Source: Nymphaea colorata
Taxonomy: Eukaryota; Streptophyta; Magnoliopsida; Nymphaeales; Nymphaeaceae
Reading direction: 5' to 3'
Assembly (NCBI RefSeq): GCF_008831285.2
Contig: NC_045146.1
Coordinates: 12,539,289-12,603,288 of the forward strand
Length of the DNA: 64,000 nt
How positions within the stretch are numbered: the stretch's first letter is position 1; every line of letters begins with the position of its first letter. Below the pieces are notes generated by a model that was not told where the DNA came from, made no database searches, and worked only from the letters and a program-made list of their open reading frames with translations. Both the position numbers and the translations under genes were made by a program. Below are positions 1-11,424 of the stretch, one piece after another.

Positions 1-485
1 CTGTATTCATCCCAACAAGCCAGGTGCTTTTTAGCAATTCCTTTTGCAATCAGAACGACAGTTGAGATTGAGAGAGAGAGAGAGAGCAGGAGAAGAGAGA
101 CCTTGGAAAGGCGAGAGAAGGAAACTTTATCTTTGAACAGAGGGATAAGTGTATGGTTTTCCGAGTCGGGAGATGATGGGTCCTCCGACTCCGAACTGCC
201 ACCTTGCCGACCTGAGAAATATTCAACAACGGTACAACATAGGCGTCGATATAAAGAAAGAGAGAGGGGGAGAGAGAGAGGGAAGGAGGGATATATACCG
301 GAAAAGGAGTTATTTCTGCTGGAAAAGAGGACAGGGAAATGGGAGTGGTGGTGGTTGCCACCGGGAGATGACGGAAGGGAGAGGCTGCTGCATACGACAC
401 TCGCTGTTGTAGCCTTTCGATGAATTCTGACGGCCGATGTCGAAGATCGGCAGATGGTTGCCACAGGGGCAGCGAGAGCCTCCAT
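1..485 (-). CDS. 5' part of an unrecognised, probably plastid-targeted protein (runs off the left edge)
   Basis: Exon 1 is 485 down to 299 (187 nt, ATG at 485-483). A 87-base intron (298-212) has a GT at 298-297 and a CTCAG acceptor ending at 212. Exon 2 starts at 211 and is open to the window edge, though AAG|GTCTCT near 95-91 could be a donor. The joined frame has no stop. The first 60 or so residues start MEALAAPVATICRSST and are rich in Ser, Ala, Arg and His, as chloroplast transit peptides are. After the splice comes an acidic Ser stretch (SSESEDPSSPDSEN), then HTLIPLFKDKVSFSRLSK, which looks like the start of a folded domain. If exon 2 is not spliced at 95, the CT tract at 86-70 would encode a hydrophobic Leu/Ser run. 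I do not recognise the family. The call rests on frame continuity across a good intron; the rest of the gene is outside the window. Confidence 0.55.
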   Translation of the reverse strand, partial: MEALAAPVATICRSSTSAVRIHRKATTASVVCSSLSLPSSPGGNHHHSHFPVLFSSRNNSFSGIYPSFPLSLPLSLSLYRRLCCTVVEYFSGRQGGSSESEDPSSPDSENHTLIPLFKDKVSFSRLSKVSLLLLSLSLSISTVVLIAKGIAKKHLACWDEY

Positions 486-1897
486 TTCCACAAACAGAGA
501 GAGAGAGAGAGAGAGGGAGGGAGATCAAGGTGTCCAAGGTGCCCCCCAACAGCCTAAAAATATCAGGCTCGCTTTGGGGTTGCACTTATCCCACCAACCA
601 TTTCTATTGTTGGCCCACGGAATCAATCGAACCCGCCATGGTGTTTTCGACTTCACGTGAGAGAGGATGCCTCCTCTCGTTCATCTCTGAAGATGAATGG
701 TGAACAAGCACCTAATTTGCGGACCTCCCCATACGACGCTCTGCAATTGGCGCTGAGCTTTGGGCTCAACTGAAGAATATCTGGCATCACACATTTTTAA
801 TTTTTATACTTTTGGTTTCTGTTATTTGAAGAATGAAGATAAAGCTAGAAATCTGAAACTTGAGCTATCTTAGTTTTTTTTCTCTTCTGTTCATAGGTAA
901 ATTTGGGGAGGGTTGTACACATTGAGAATTTCTGAATCTTCCCCATCTTCAGTATGTGCATCTGTGTAACGTATACAGGCTTTAATTCTGAACCCCGGGA
1001 ACAAAGGAAGGAGATGAAGTTTCACCTCTCCATGCACCTCAAGTCCTGTTTTTACCCAAACCTCAACCATTTACATCCATATCTATTGGCCGAGTATGGG
1101 GCCTTTCTTTTCTTCAAAACCAACCGGAGGTGAAATCCTAATCTCTTTGGAGCAGCAGTAGCAGATCGTTACTAAATCATACAACTAAAGCTCAGTCGGC
1201 AAGAAAAAGGAAAAGAACACCTATTATATTTGAATCCAACATGACACATTAGATGTATTACCAAATCTCAAAACTGGTAGCTCAACCGTTTATTTGGGAC
1301 TTTGACTCAAGGTTCTGAGGTACACTGCTTCCATAATTGTAGTTTGATTCAGAATTATGAACATTTATAATAAAAGTTTAAGGGACATAGCTCAAACGAA
1401 TGAACTGCGGTATGTTTTGATTCAATTTTCGAGGGGTTATGTTCTTATACCATAAGAAAGGTGGATTCTAAGTGTAAGTTGAAGTATATAGAGATCTAAC
1501 CATTCCGTAGCAAGAAACCTCTGAACAATTAGAAACAATAAAAAGAATGGAAACTTTGGCTTTCGCTCAAACAATGAGATTAATTTTCCAACTCAACCAA
1601 ACAACCTATAATTATAATAAAAACCGTTAGCCATTAAAATCTACCACATGCATCACAGATTTTGCTAGTGGCCGTGTCAGAAATTTGTATGTAATTTTTT
1701 TTACTTAAACGGAGGCTAACGAAATTTTAACGTTCATTTGGTATATACTTTTAAGCAAATAGTATGTGGGGAGGGGGGATTTCAAATTATTTGAGAAACA
1801 TAAACGGCAATTTGGAAATAGCTACTGTTCAAAAACTCCATCCGGTGTCCCCGCTCGGGAGCCCTTCACCGCCTTTTGCTGGCTCGGCGATTGGACG
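486..1897. other. Divergent intergenic region between the left-end gene and the PPR-SMR gene
   Basis: Putative 5' flanks of two divergent genes. A short GA tract lies at about 498-516, just upstream of the left gene's ATG. From 780 to 1760 the DNA is AT-rich with no convincing coding potential. I saw no repeat with clear ends. Confidence 0.5.
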
Positions 1898-3398
1898 ATG
1901 GCGACGGCGCCGCTGTTGTTCGGCCGTCCGGCATTGACCACACTCAGGCCACCACCATGCACTTCAGCACCTTCGAGTATCTCGGCCTGGAGCAAGAGGG
2001 AAGATGGAGCAGTTACCGGCTTCCCACTCTGCGCGCTGTCCAAGAGCGGCGGCCGCCTTCTGTCGACTCTGGAGAGGACGCGAGGCGACCCAGTGGCCAC
2101 AGCCCGTCTCGTCCGCCGGTTGGTGTCGTCTTCGTCCCGCCCCCTCCTCCTCTCCACTCTCGACCATATTCTGGTCTCGGATTCTCACTGGGAGTTTGCT
2201 CTACCGGTAGGCCGCTACCACTTCCCCGATTCTCTTGGCCGTCCGTCCCTTTAACGGAAATCTGCGCCTTTTCACGCTCTGTTCTTCTGTCTCTCAGCTG
2301 TACGTGAGGCTTCTGGAGACACCTTGGTACCGGTGGAATCCCAAAACGGTCGCCCGACTCGCGGCCCTACTGGAGAAGCACGGCCTGTCGACCGAATCTC
2401 GAAGCCTGATCTCCGACGGCGCAGTCAGGCTGAAGGGAATGAAAGGCTCGAGTGGCTCGGCTGAGTTCTACTGTGACCTGGTCGAGTTCTATTCTAAAAA
2501 TGGCTTGCAGCAACAGGTCTTCGATCTCATATCGGAGATGGCGAGCCAATCGTCGTCCATGTCTCGCTGTTACAGCGTCATTGTCAACGCCTTGGCTCGA
2601 CTGGACCTTCCGGACCAAGCGGAGGAGAAGCTGGAGGAGATGGAAGCTTCCGGTTTCGGGCCATCTGCCTTCGATTTCCGGTCAGTGGTTCTCGCTTACG
2701 GGCGCGCCGGCCGGTTCTCTGAGATGCAATGTGTCGTTGATAGAATGCAGAAGAAATTGGGGTTCTCCGCCCTCGACACGGTCTGCTCGAATATGATCTT
2801 GACGTCTCTCGGCGATCACGGGAAGCACGCCACGATGATCGAATGGATAAAGAAGATGAGGCATCTTGGGATCGGCTTCTCGATCAGGACGTATAATTCT
2901 GTATCCAATTCCTGCCCTCGGCTTTCCTCCATCTTGAAAGCAGAGCCGATTCCTCTGTCCGTGAATGGACTATTCCGGAGGCTCCGGTCGTCCGAAGATT
3001 GCGAAGATGAGATGCTGCTCATTGGCGAAATTGTTTCCGCGATTGGTCTGTTGCCTGAAACTGTTGGGTGGTCGAGCTCAGAATGGAGATTGGATCTCCA
3101 TGGATTCCACATTTGTGCTGCTTATTTAAATTTGTTGCAGTGGTTGGAAGAGATGAGGCTAAGAATTGATGACGGCGGCGCAAGGCCACCTTACGAGGTG
3201 TCGATCGTCTGTGGTTCAGGGAAGCACAGCACTGTCAGAGGGGAGTCTCCTGTTAGGTCTCTGGTTTCTGGGATGATGTTCAGGACAAGGAGTCCCTTGA
3301 AGATTGACAGGTTGAATGGTGGAAGGTTTATAGCAAAGGGAAAGGCTGTCAAAGAATGGTTTTCTGCAGCAACCATGATTAACGATGCTGGAGATTAA
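1898..3398 (+). CDS. PPR-SMR protein, At2g17033-like
   Basis: Two exons: 1898-2206 and 2298-3398, with a 91-base phase-0 intron (CCG|GTAGGC ... CTCTCAG|CTG). The product is 469 aa. I chose the ATG at 1898 (MATAPLLFGRPALTT) because it gives a Ser/Arg/Pro-rich, transit-peptide-like N-terminus and because exon 1 then joins exon 2 at a block (LYVRLLETPWYRWN) that matches the middle of At2g17033-type proteins. PPR-like helical repeats occupy about residues 130-290 (for example FYCDLVEFYSKNGL and SAFDFRSVVLAYGRAGRF). A C-terminal Small MutS-Related domain starts at LDLHG (368-372), keeps the LDxH motif, and has a CGSGKHS glycine loop further on. PPR-SMR proteins bind organelle RNA, and some SMR domains cleave it. 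Plastid targeting and RNA binding are family inference; nuclease activity is not shown. Confidence 0.88.
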
Positions 3399-4651
3399 TT
3401 CATACTTCTACTAATCATGGTGGAAACTTCGTTTCCTAAGAATAGTGTCTCTGATCATGCCCCAAAGCAGGCTGCCCTTCTGTAATTGTGATCGAGCCCT
3501 TCAGCTCACCATTGTCTTTCAGCTCCTATTAGAATCATAGATTGGCTATTTAAGTTCTCGGTTAAGGTAATTCTTGATTGTTTCATGGGAGCATTTGGAT
3601 GTCCTGCATTGGTTTGGTGAGAGATACTGTGGCCTTGTTTCGTTCCTCTTGAACCTCACCCTGTGAATATACAAGCCTTTTTCCTGTGTTAAGTGTTCGT
3701 CATTCCCTACCGTGTTACTGAGGATTGCAGCTTTGTGACGCCAGATTAACAGATAAGAGTTATCAGCAACGTCCGACGGACAGTATGAAGTAGCAGCACA
3801 GCTGCATCATGGATGGCGAGTCTTTATACGGAATCGACAGGCGGCCTCTTGTGTTCATGAGGCTCCATCTTGCAAACAGAAGATGAAGGTTGTATATGTG
3901 TTGGCTAGCAGCAAAATGATTATATGTTATTGGAAGATCTCCGTGAAGCCATTTTATTTGAAGATACTTTTTTTATTGGCTCATTCATTCCTAGGTGATA
4001 CAAAGGTGTCGCAGAAATCTTGGTCTTTCCTTTTAAATATTTACTTCATCTTATTAAGCAAGCATTCTTTACCCTCAAATATCACCTCAGCGATTAAATT
4101 TAACCGTAACTCGTAAGAATAGATGTCTGATTACCAAGAATGAGAAAACAACATGATAAAAAATCCTAAAAACTACGGCTGTCGTAAAAATCTGTCGTCC
4201 TTAAGCCTGCAGCCACATCATCTTAGACTGTGTAGAGACTGGATAGAGTTGCAGGGGCAAGACTACAGAAATTGTTGGTGGTGGTGGTGCGAAGGAAGAC
4301 TGTAGAGAGTATCGTGATTACATTGGACATATTCACATGGTTTCCACAAAAGGAATCTTTTGAAGTGGAGTTCTCAGAACACAGCTATAGCGTGTTTAAC
4401 ATCTTCAATCTAAGTAGAAATTAAAATCAGAATCCAAAATACTCTTAGCATATATATGAAAGACGATATCAGATTCATCTAACATACCTTAAAACCGATA
4501 GGGAAAATTTCGGATCATGAAGAAAAGAAAAAAACACAAAAACGATAATGGTATCAGCACGCCGGAGGAAGTTCTAAGATTTAAACTCCAGGAGAGTAGC
4601 CTGTAAAGAGATGAATAGTGAATTCTCCATCTGTTCCCTCTAATTAACCTA
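3399..4651. other. Spacer between convergent PPR-SMR and GST genes
   Basis: Contains the 3' ends of both flanking genes. Position 3883 opens a 77-codon frame with no recognisable domain, which I treat as chance. No repeat with defined ends was seen. Confidence 0.5.
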
Positions 4652-5496
4652 TTAAGTAGAAGAGGAAGAGGGGAGAGGTGTCTGCTGCATCTCCACCACC
4701 TTCTTCCAGGAGCTGCGGCCGGAGATTTCCTCCCACCAGCGGCTGACGTTCTTCCGGGAGGTGAAGAGGGCGGCCCTATCGGTGGCGTTGATGAGGTACT
4801 GGGCGTTGGGCAAGTGGGAGAGGTCGGCGAGGGTGAATTCGTCTCCCGCCAGGAATCGGCTGTCGCCAAGGCGCTGCTCATAGACGTCGAGCACTTTGCT
4901 CAGCTTGGCCTCATTCTGAGCAATCAGGTTGGGGTCCTGCTTCAGCTTCATTCTGGGGGCAAAGGCAAGCTGGAAGACCAGCGCCGAGCTCGGCGGGTTG
5001 AAACTCTGGGATTCGGCTTCCAGCCACTGCTCGATGGACGCCCTCTCCAGGGTCTCCATCCCCAGCAAACCCCTCTTCCCCTTCTCCGTGTATTTGTCCA
5101 CTATGTACCTGCAAATCGCCCTCGACTCTATACAACGAAAAGCACCATGAAGCAGGGAGGAATTGAGCATTACTATTCAAAAAGAGAGAGAAAGAGAGAG
5201 AGAAGGTGTTACCAAAGAGGACAATGTGTTCGTCCTGGAAAGCAGGAACTTGGCCAAATGGCTGTGGAATGTTGAAAAGGTGAGAAAAGAAGAGGGTAAA
5301 TACACTACCACAAAGAGAGGGAGGGAGAGGGAGAGAAGCAGACCTGGATGGCGAGGAATTCTGGCTTCTTATGCTGGCCTTTGGACATGTCGACGGGGAC
5401 GAGATCAAATTGGAGCTGGTTCTCAAGAAGGCAAGCCATAACCCTGGCTGTGGCCGTCGACATTGCCGGTCCGAACACTTTGATGGGTGCAGCCAT
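4652..5496 (-). CDS. Glutathione S-transferase, phi class (GSTF)
   Basis: Three exons on the minus strand: 5496-5344 (153 nt), 5261-5213 (49 nt) and 5127-4652 (476 nt), giving 225 aa. The 49-base second exon is typical of phi GST genes. The N-terminal thioredoxin-like domain starts MAAPIKVFGPAMST; Ser13 sits where phi GSTs carry the catalytic Ser. FGQVPAF (53-59) has the cis-Pro loop, and ESRAI (68-72) is the glutathione-binding signature. The all-helical C-terminal domain (about 90-225) contains LAGDEFTLADLSHLPN. The enzyme should conjugate glutathione to electrophiles in the cytosol and may act as a peroxidase or ligandin, as phi GSTs do. I start at the second Met (5496), since the upstream Met in MLADPQAMAAP gives an unusual leader. 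A long CT tract precedes the gene in its sense direction. Confidence 0.93.
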
Positions 5497-5511
5497 TGCT
5501 TGGGGATCTGC

Positions 5512-5517
<6 letters not shown>

Positions 5518-5556
<39 letters not shown>
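5518..5556. repeat. (GA)n microsatellite in the GST 5' UTR
   Basis: An uninterrupted AG/GA run of 39 bases. On the GST strand it reads as a CT-rich leader 20-60 bases upstream of the ATG. Shorter GA tracts sit in the same gene's introns (5181-5204 and 5315-5337). Confidence 0.95.
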
Positions 5557-5561
<5 letters not shown>

Positions 5562-7861
5562 GACTTTGCCTACAGTTTCAACGTAGACCACATATCTTTA
5601 CTTTCCTGTTCTTATCCTTTGGCAACCCGTTGTAAATATGGGCGCGAATGGCCACCTGTCAGCCGAGACACGCGTCAGGCCTTCTCAGAAATCCGGCCAC
5701 TATTCAGTCACGATATCGGCTCGCACCAGCCAATAATCTAATAACAAATTAATTAGAAACTTAAACAATAATCAAGTATCTGATGATCTTTTCTAGACCG
5801 TGCTTGCAAAGTTCCTGGATTAAAGATATCTTCAGCTCAAAGTTTTTTCACCGGTAAGCATGACAGGCGAAATCTACACGGCGAAGTTCGGAAGGGTGTT
5901 GTTGAAACAAGGAGTGTTGTTGAAAAAAGGGACATACCTCTAGTAGCGGAGTTATGAAGGACGTTGAGTTACGAAGTCACCGAATCAGGTGAAACGTTCC
6001 ATCCTTCTGTATACTGATCTTTAAGCTTGGTCATGTACCTGGGACTGTTGTCCAGTCCTTCCCAGCTAGTCTAGGTCCTCTCCTTTGTTTTCCAACTCAC
6101 ATCTCCCGTTACAACAGGAAGACAGAAGAGACAAATTAAAAAAAAACCCAGCAGTATTTCTTGACTAACTAATCAATCAAATTTCAGATGGTTTATAGTC
6201 AAGAGTACCAATGATCAGTGTAAAGTTTTTGCCTCACCAAAGTGTTTCATTCCATTACTAATTTTCTACTGTAATGTCATTCAAAAGCTGGAACAACAGA
6301 TATTCAAGTAGATGAGGACGTGCAGTTCACATACCAAACCTCCGCATTTCTCCTCTTACGGGAAATGATGGAACACACTGAATCTCCACTTGATCTGAAC
6401 TGTTCCATTTGAAAGTTGGAACAACAACGTTCAAGTAGATAAGGACACGTACAGTCAATGATCAGTCACATAACTAAGCCCCGCATTAAAAGAAATGATG
6501 AACTTGTTGAATCTGCACTTGATCTGAACAGCTCATCACCTGTAAGCATCGGGAAGGAGGGCCGACACACATTCCCATCATGCATGATACCTGATGATTA
6601 AATTAACCAAAATATGATGTCACCTGTAACACATTTCAAACCACATGGGTTCAGATTGGAAGGAAGTGAAAGCTGTCAGACAAGTAACCCTTTCCCTCGT
6701 GTAAGTCATTCACAGTATAAGAGTTTGCTCGAAGACAAAAAATTTATCCAATACGTTCAGCTCCAAACCCAAGTCGCAGAGATTTTATAAGATTGCAATT
6801 TGAAGTAAGCTCGCTTTTCTGTTCTTTCTTTTTCTGGGATTGCAGAAACGAGTGTTCACGATTAACAATAAAAATTAAAATTTTGGCAACTAAACAGACT
6901 CGAAAGAGCTTTAACACGTTGAGAATTCTTCCCCTTGGCAGACTTATTAATCTTCACGTATGATGACTAGCATGCTAGATTCATTTCATCAAAAGTTTCA
7001 CCTGCTATTGCTTTTCCTGGAGGTTCATACTCAGTTATGTAGAGCCATCAACCTATTTACAGAAGAATCCTAATAACAGCCTTGCATGACATGAAGAAGA
7101 TGAGTGGATATAGCAACTTAGTTTCCTAGTGCTATCCCCTCTGGTAGGTGGAAAAGTAAAAACAAACAGAGAGAAATGAAATTGAAATTGAATATTAAAA
7201 TTGAAAATAAATAATGAAAAGTAATCATGAATATCTTCATTTCGGAAAAAATGAAGCGCAGAAGAACAGTACCGTCTCGAGGTAATGAAAATCAGCTTCA
7301 TAATCTCCTCACAAAAAAAGTTTCTCAAGGTCAGGAGAAAAGAGAGAGGTTCAGGCAATAGTTTCTGGATGTACTCATTTATATTAGAGTTCCCAAATCA
7401 TCATAGAATTCTTTCATTGCCAGCAGAGGCACTTTGAGATGGAGACCTGGAAAACAAAATGGTGCCCATGGTTATGGGGTCTTTACGAAGCTAAATGGAA
7501 ATTGAAACTAAAAAGGTAAGTCCAGAAAAAGAAGAAAAAAGGAAACCCATATCAGATTACTGTAAAATTTCAACATATCTAATTAAATTACAAGGAGATT
7601 GGCTCTCCATTACAAATTATTACAAGTGAAGCTCCAAGCGGATCGAGAGAGAACTCCCCTTCTTGACACTGCTTGACACTTCATATCTAATTATTACAGA
7701 TGCTAAATGAAACCAGACAGTGCTTGACTCCTCATGAAGAAAAACCCTCATATACTTCTCAGATTAGCAGAGCCAAGTACGAATACGATAACCCAAATTC
7801 AGAAGCCATGGGGATCGGGAGAGAGCTCCCCTTATTCTTGGTGAGCAGACATACCCATGAC
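5557..7861. other. Spacer between the GST promoter and the 3' end of the GGPPS-SSU gene
   Basis: Nearest the GST is its promoter. A two-copy imperfect repeat lies at 6284-6537. The rest is AT-rich and without a recognisable gene. The last few hundred bases are probably the 3' UTR of the minus-strand GGPPS-SSU gene; a short block there (GGATCG-AGAG-CTCCCC type, 7639 and 7812) is present twice. Confidence 0.5.
6284..6537. repeat. Imperfect tandem duplication, about 128-base period, two copies
   Basis: Unit 1 begins AAAGCTGGAACAAC at 6284 and ends near CTTGATCTGAACTG; unit 2 begins AAAGTTGGAACAAC at 6412 and ends near CTTGATCTGAACAG. Shared inner blocks include TTCAAGTAGAT-AGGAC, CACATA and GAAATGATG. 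No coding function is visible. Confidence 0.75.
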
Positions 7862-8935
7862 CTAGTCTGTGATCAGCTGAAAATTTCTGTCAACAGCATA
7901 ATCAACAAAGCTGTAGAGGGGAACAACCCCATCCCCCTCAAAGCCAGAGAGTTCTCTCTTGGCTTCGTTCTTCAGCCGCTGCACCAACTCCCTGGCCCTC
8001 TCCAACCCATAAACCCTCACATAATTCCACTTCCTCTCGCCACCAACCTCCTTTCCCCGCAGCTTCTCACTCTCCATCATGTCCTCCACCACCTCATACA
8101 GCACTCCCACGGCCCGACCATACCTCCTCAGCCTCTCCACCTCTTCCTCGCTCGCTCCCCCCAACAATCCACCACACACGGCGGAGCACTCCGCCATCTC
8201 TCCGAACTTCTTCTCCTTGATGAACCAGGCGAGGTCCATGTCCTGTCCTTCTCCACCATTGGCGTCGGCGAGCTTGAGATCGAGGTACTGACCGGCGACC
8301 ATGCCGGTGGAGCCGACGGTGCGGGCTATCTCGGCGACAACCGCGAGAACGCGGTCGGCTGGCACCTCCCGCGGGGTATGAGACACCATGTGCTCGAACC
8401 CAAGAGGGAAGAGGGCGTCTCCGGCTAGGACGGCCATGTCCACGCCGAAGACGGTGTGGTTGGAAGGGCGGCCGCGCCGCTGGGGATCGTCGTCCATGCA
8501 GGGGAGGTCATCGTGAATGAGGGACGCGGAGTGAACCATCTCGAGCGCGCAGGCGGTGGGGAAAGCGTGGGAGCGGTGGCCGCCGACGAGCTCGCAGGCG
8601 GCGATGCACATTATGGGCGGAGCCCTCTTCGCCCGCGCCAACACGGAGTAGCGCATCGCCTCGTGGATGCTCTCTGGGTAGCGCAGCGGCACCGCCTTTT
8701 CCAGCTGCTGGTCAATCTCCGCTATGAGGGACGTCCAATAAGTCTGCAGATCGAAGCGTGTCGTTGATGGCGGAGGCGATGACAGCGATGCCGGAATGGA
8801 GAGATTGGGTCTGGATGTCTGGAGTTGGGGAAAGCTTCTGCTGAAGGAATTCAACGGGTGAAGGCGGTGAGGGCGTCGCCTTCCTGGTGTGGATGGGAAG
8901 CAGATGTGGGGAGGGAGAGGCGAGGAAGATGCCAT
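7862..8935 (-). CDS. Geranylgeranyl diphosphate synthase small subunit, type II (GGR/SSU II)
   Basis: Intronless, 357 aa. Residues 1 to about 60 are Ser/Pro/Arg-rich and look like a plastid transit peptide. The rest is a trans-prenyltransferase fold. The first aspartate motif is kept (DDLPCMD, 142-148), followed by DDPQRRGRPSNHTVFG as in Arabidopsis At4g38460. Two CxxxC motifs, CIAAC (110-114) and CSAVC (250-254), are the mark of small subunits that bind GGPPS. The second aspartate motif of active enzymes (DDxxD) reads EDMME at 284-288, so on its own this should be a weak or inactive synthase. The family's role is to bind plastid GGPPS and tune its output of GPP/GGPP for carotenoid, chlorophyll and volatile pathways. 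The call rests on motif order and the match to SSU II rather than to the catalytic subunit. Confidence 0.92.
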   Translation of the reverse strand: MASSSPLPPHICFPSTPGRRRPHRLHPLNSFSRSFPQLQTSRPNLSIPASLSSPPPSTTRFDLQTYWTSLIAEIDQQLEKAVPLRYPESIHEAMRYSVLARAKRAPPIMCIAACELVGGHRSHAFPTACALEMVHSASLIHDDLPCMDDDPQRRGRPSNHTVFGVDMAVLAGDALFPLGFEHMVSHTPREVPADRVLAVVAEIARTVGSTGMVAGQYLDLKLADANGGEGQDMDLAWFIKEKKFGEMAECSAVCGGLLGGASEEEVERLRRYGRAVGVLYEVVEDMMESEKLRGKEVGGERKWNYVRVYGLERARELVQRLKNEAKRELSGFEGDGVVPLYSFVDYAVDRNFQLITD

Positions 8936-11001
8936 TGATTCTCCTTCGGTGTCTTCCCGAATGGGTGCTTTCAGAAAGGAAGAGAAATGAAGGGGAAGTG
9001 GAAGACGAGTGGAGTTCAGAGAGGGGGAGGCGCTTTAGGAAGTGGGACAGGTCCAAGAACTGCGGGTTTCGAGAACAGTCCCACCTCAGACCATCATCCT
9101 GCACGTGGATCATCGCCAAGGATCATCACAAAATGGCCTAAACATTCTCCACGAGAAGCTAAACAGGTCTTATTCAGGTAGCCCTCGCCTTATCTTTCCT
9201 TTCTTTTCTTTATCTCACTGTCAGTAACAACTTCGCTTACTTTTCTTCAAGCAACTGGTGGACGTTCAGAAGTGTGAACGAACCTCTGCAACTTTGCTAA
9301 GATCATGCAACCGTGTTTGCCGTCAAACACGCAAGAACGAAGGAAGGAACGAGTTGCTATTATATATCTTTCCATGGGGATGTCATGAAGCTGATCGGAG
9401 TATGAAACCAATGTTTAATTATCCGTGAAAATAGAATCTAACCAACAGACAAACACAGATCTTGTATGTGTTGACTATGTGTCCAATCTGAGTTAAATTC
9501 AAATTGAATCCAAAACTCAAACATGAACCAGAGCACAAGTAAATTAAATTTGAACCGCCATTTATGGGGACCTGCATTTTAGTTGTTTCTTTGAATCCTT
9601 TTATACAATCTGTCAGGTCGATGATATTTTACAAGAGGAAAAAGTCGAAGCAAGGGGAGGAGGAATTACACAGCGGTTCCGAAGTTCCAGTCAGGTGAAG
9701 AAAGACGTGCATAAACAAAAGAATGAGGAGTCTCGGATGTGATCAGGAGTTGCATTGTATGTTGGCTTTCCTTGAAAACAAAAAAGGAATCTCATTTTCT
9801 TTGTTTAAGGCAGCCTTATAAGTATGGCAACGGTTTACCTAATTTCTTAACAGCATGATCGTTGAACATCTCCATCTTGTTGTTCGCTTGTTGATTTTGA
9901 CGTTCCAATATTATGTTGCTTACTTTCAACTCTGATATCCTCCTAAAGTTACCAATCATTCTTTTTCCAAGTTATGAGAATAAAAAATATACATACCAAA
10001 TGGGGAACCTAACTGGTAGCCCATTGGCAACGTCACCTTCAGAATTGCAGCAAATTTGGGAAGGTTTGGGGGGCATTTGTTTACTTTAAATTTGTGTCTT
10101 GATTTGAGATCATCGAGATTTGAGAACCATAGATTTAAGGTTCTACTCTCACTTTTCGAACTTAAATCTAGTTTTTTTTCCAATGCAAAAAAGTAAAATA
10201 AGGATCTTAAGTCAGACCAAGATCTTTAATTTGATGAACCATGGATTGTACACCACATGAGCAAAAGCATGACCCATCAGATCCATGGATTTCAAATCGA
10301 GAGCAATCAAAGGCCTCCTAAGATTCCCATATCTGAGGATTTCAAGTCAGACCTCCCTTCCACTAGGTTTCAAATATGAGGTTCTAGCAAAACTAAGGAT
10401 ATCAAAATCTCATTTTTACATACATATGAAACCCGGTGTTTGTTCACTCGAAGACTCTACTATATAAAAGAAATTTCAGATCAGCCTAAGATATAAGGTC
10501 CGCAAGCTGGCAGGAAAAGGCTTTTATTTGGTCGTATCAGCCAAAATAAATTAAGTAAAAATTATGTTCATTGTAATTTCTAATGTTGTAAAAATTGGCC
10601 TTAATAGGTCCTAGTACCAATGGTTTAGAATATCACTCATGTGGCACTTTATCATAACATCTATTTAAGGTTTGTTTATCTAGATATCATCGTCTACATG
10701 TAGGAAGTTGTATGTTTTTTAAGATACTTTAAAGGTTGTTTGATAGTTGAAAAAAATTGTGAGTGTTTCATGAATAAAATATACCCCAAATATTAAGGTA
10801 GACTCATAAAACATGAGAACTATATGTATATGAATCTATTTTAATTTTTGAGGTAAGTACTTAGAATAGCTATAACATGTATTGCTTTGGACATGGTAAT
10901 CTGCATCATATAAGTAACGCTTGAGAAGACTGCTTAAGAATGTGTTGTGTTGTAGCAAAACTGATTGCACAAGATAGTAAATCAACCACATTAAGATTAC
11001 C

Positions 11002-11053
11002 CAAGGGGTGGTAGCGCAGTGGATGGACAAGGGGTGGTAGCGCAGTGGATGGA
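11002..11053 (+). repeat. Exact 26-base tandem duplication carrying a tRNA A-box-like motif (possible SINE head)
   Basis: The 26-base unit starting CAAGGGGTGGTAGCGCAGTG occurs at 11002-11027 and again at 11028-11053. TAGCGCAGTGG fits the RNA polymerase III A-box pattern TRGCNNAGYGG. Nothing downstream is a good B box (GGTTCGANTCC), so a tRNA-derived SINE is possible but unproven. Confidence 0.6.
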
Positions 11054-11322
11054 CAAGTGTTTCATCTTTGCTAATAACTTAGGATCAAGTACTTAGGGCG
11101 TCACTTACCTGTTTCAGGAAGCACTATACCTCTAGTCCATAAAGGGCCCTAACCAAATTTTGTAAATCTAAGGGGCATCTAAGGGGCCGGGTATAGAAGG
11201 GGGTCTTTGGCCTCTCTTAAAGCAGTAAAATGAATCACTTGTCTTAAAAAAACAAACATAAAAAAAAAAGCCACCTTCATATTATCATTTAAAGGTATTC
11301 TTTTTATATAAAAAAAATTAGT

Positions 11323-11424
11323 CAACAACAACAAAACAAGTTTGGAATAAGTTGAATTGAAAAAGTTGAGGTACAACAACAAACAAAACAAACTTGCAGT
11401 AAGTTGAATTGAAAAAGTTAAAAG
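11323..11424. repeat. Short imperfect tandem duplication, period about 52 bases
   Basis: AACAACAA-AAACAA-CTTG/GTTTG followed by AAGTTGAATTGAAAAAGTT occurs twice; the 19-base block starts at 11349 and again at 11401. No coding role is seen. Confidence 0.7.

Noticed and set aside
1766-2254. Frame treated as a separate gene upstream of the PPR-SMR gene
   Set aside because: Its 3' half is exon 1 of the PPR-SMR gene, joined by a 91-base phase-0 intron.
5163-5741. Arg/Glu-rich frames around the GST
   Set aside because: They are translations of GA microsatellites and GST introns.
7700-8428. Long plus-strand frame of 242 codons opposite the GGPPS-SSU gene
   Set aside because: It is the GC-rich antisense shadow of a well-supported gene and has no recognisable domain.
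7862-8935. Canonical catalytic GGPP synthase
   Set aside because: The DDxxD second motif is missing and two CxxxC motifs are present, which fits small subunit II.
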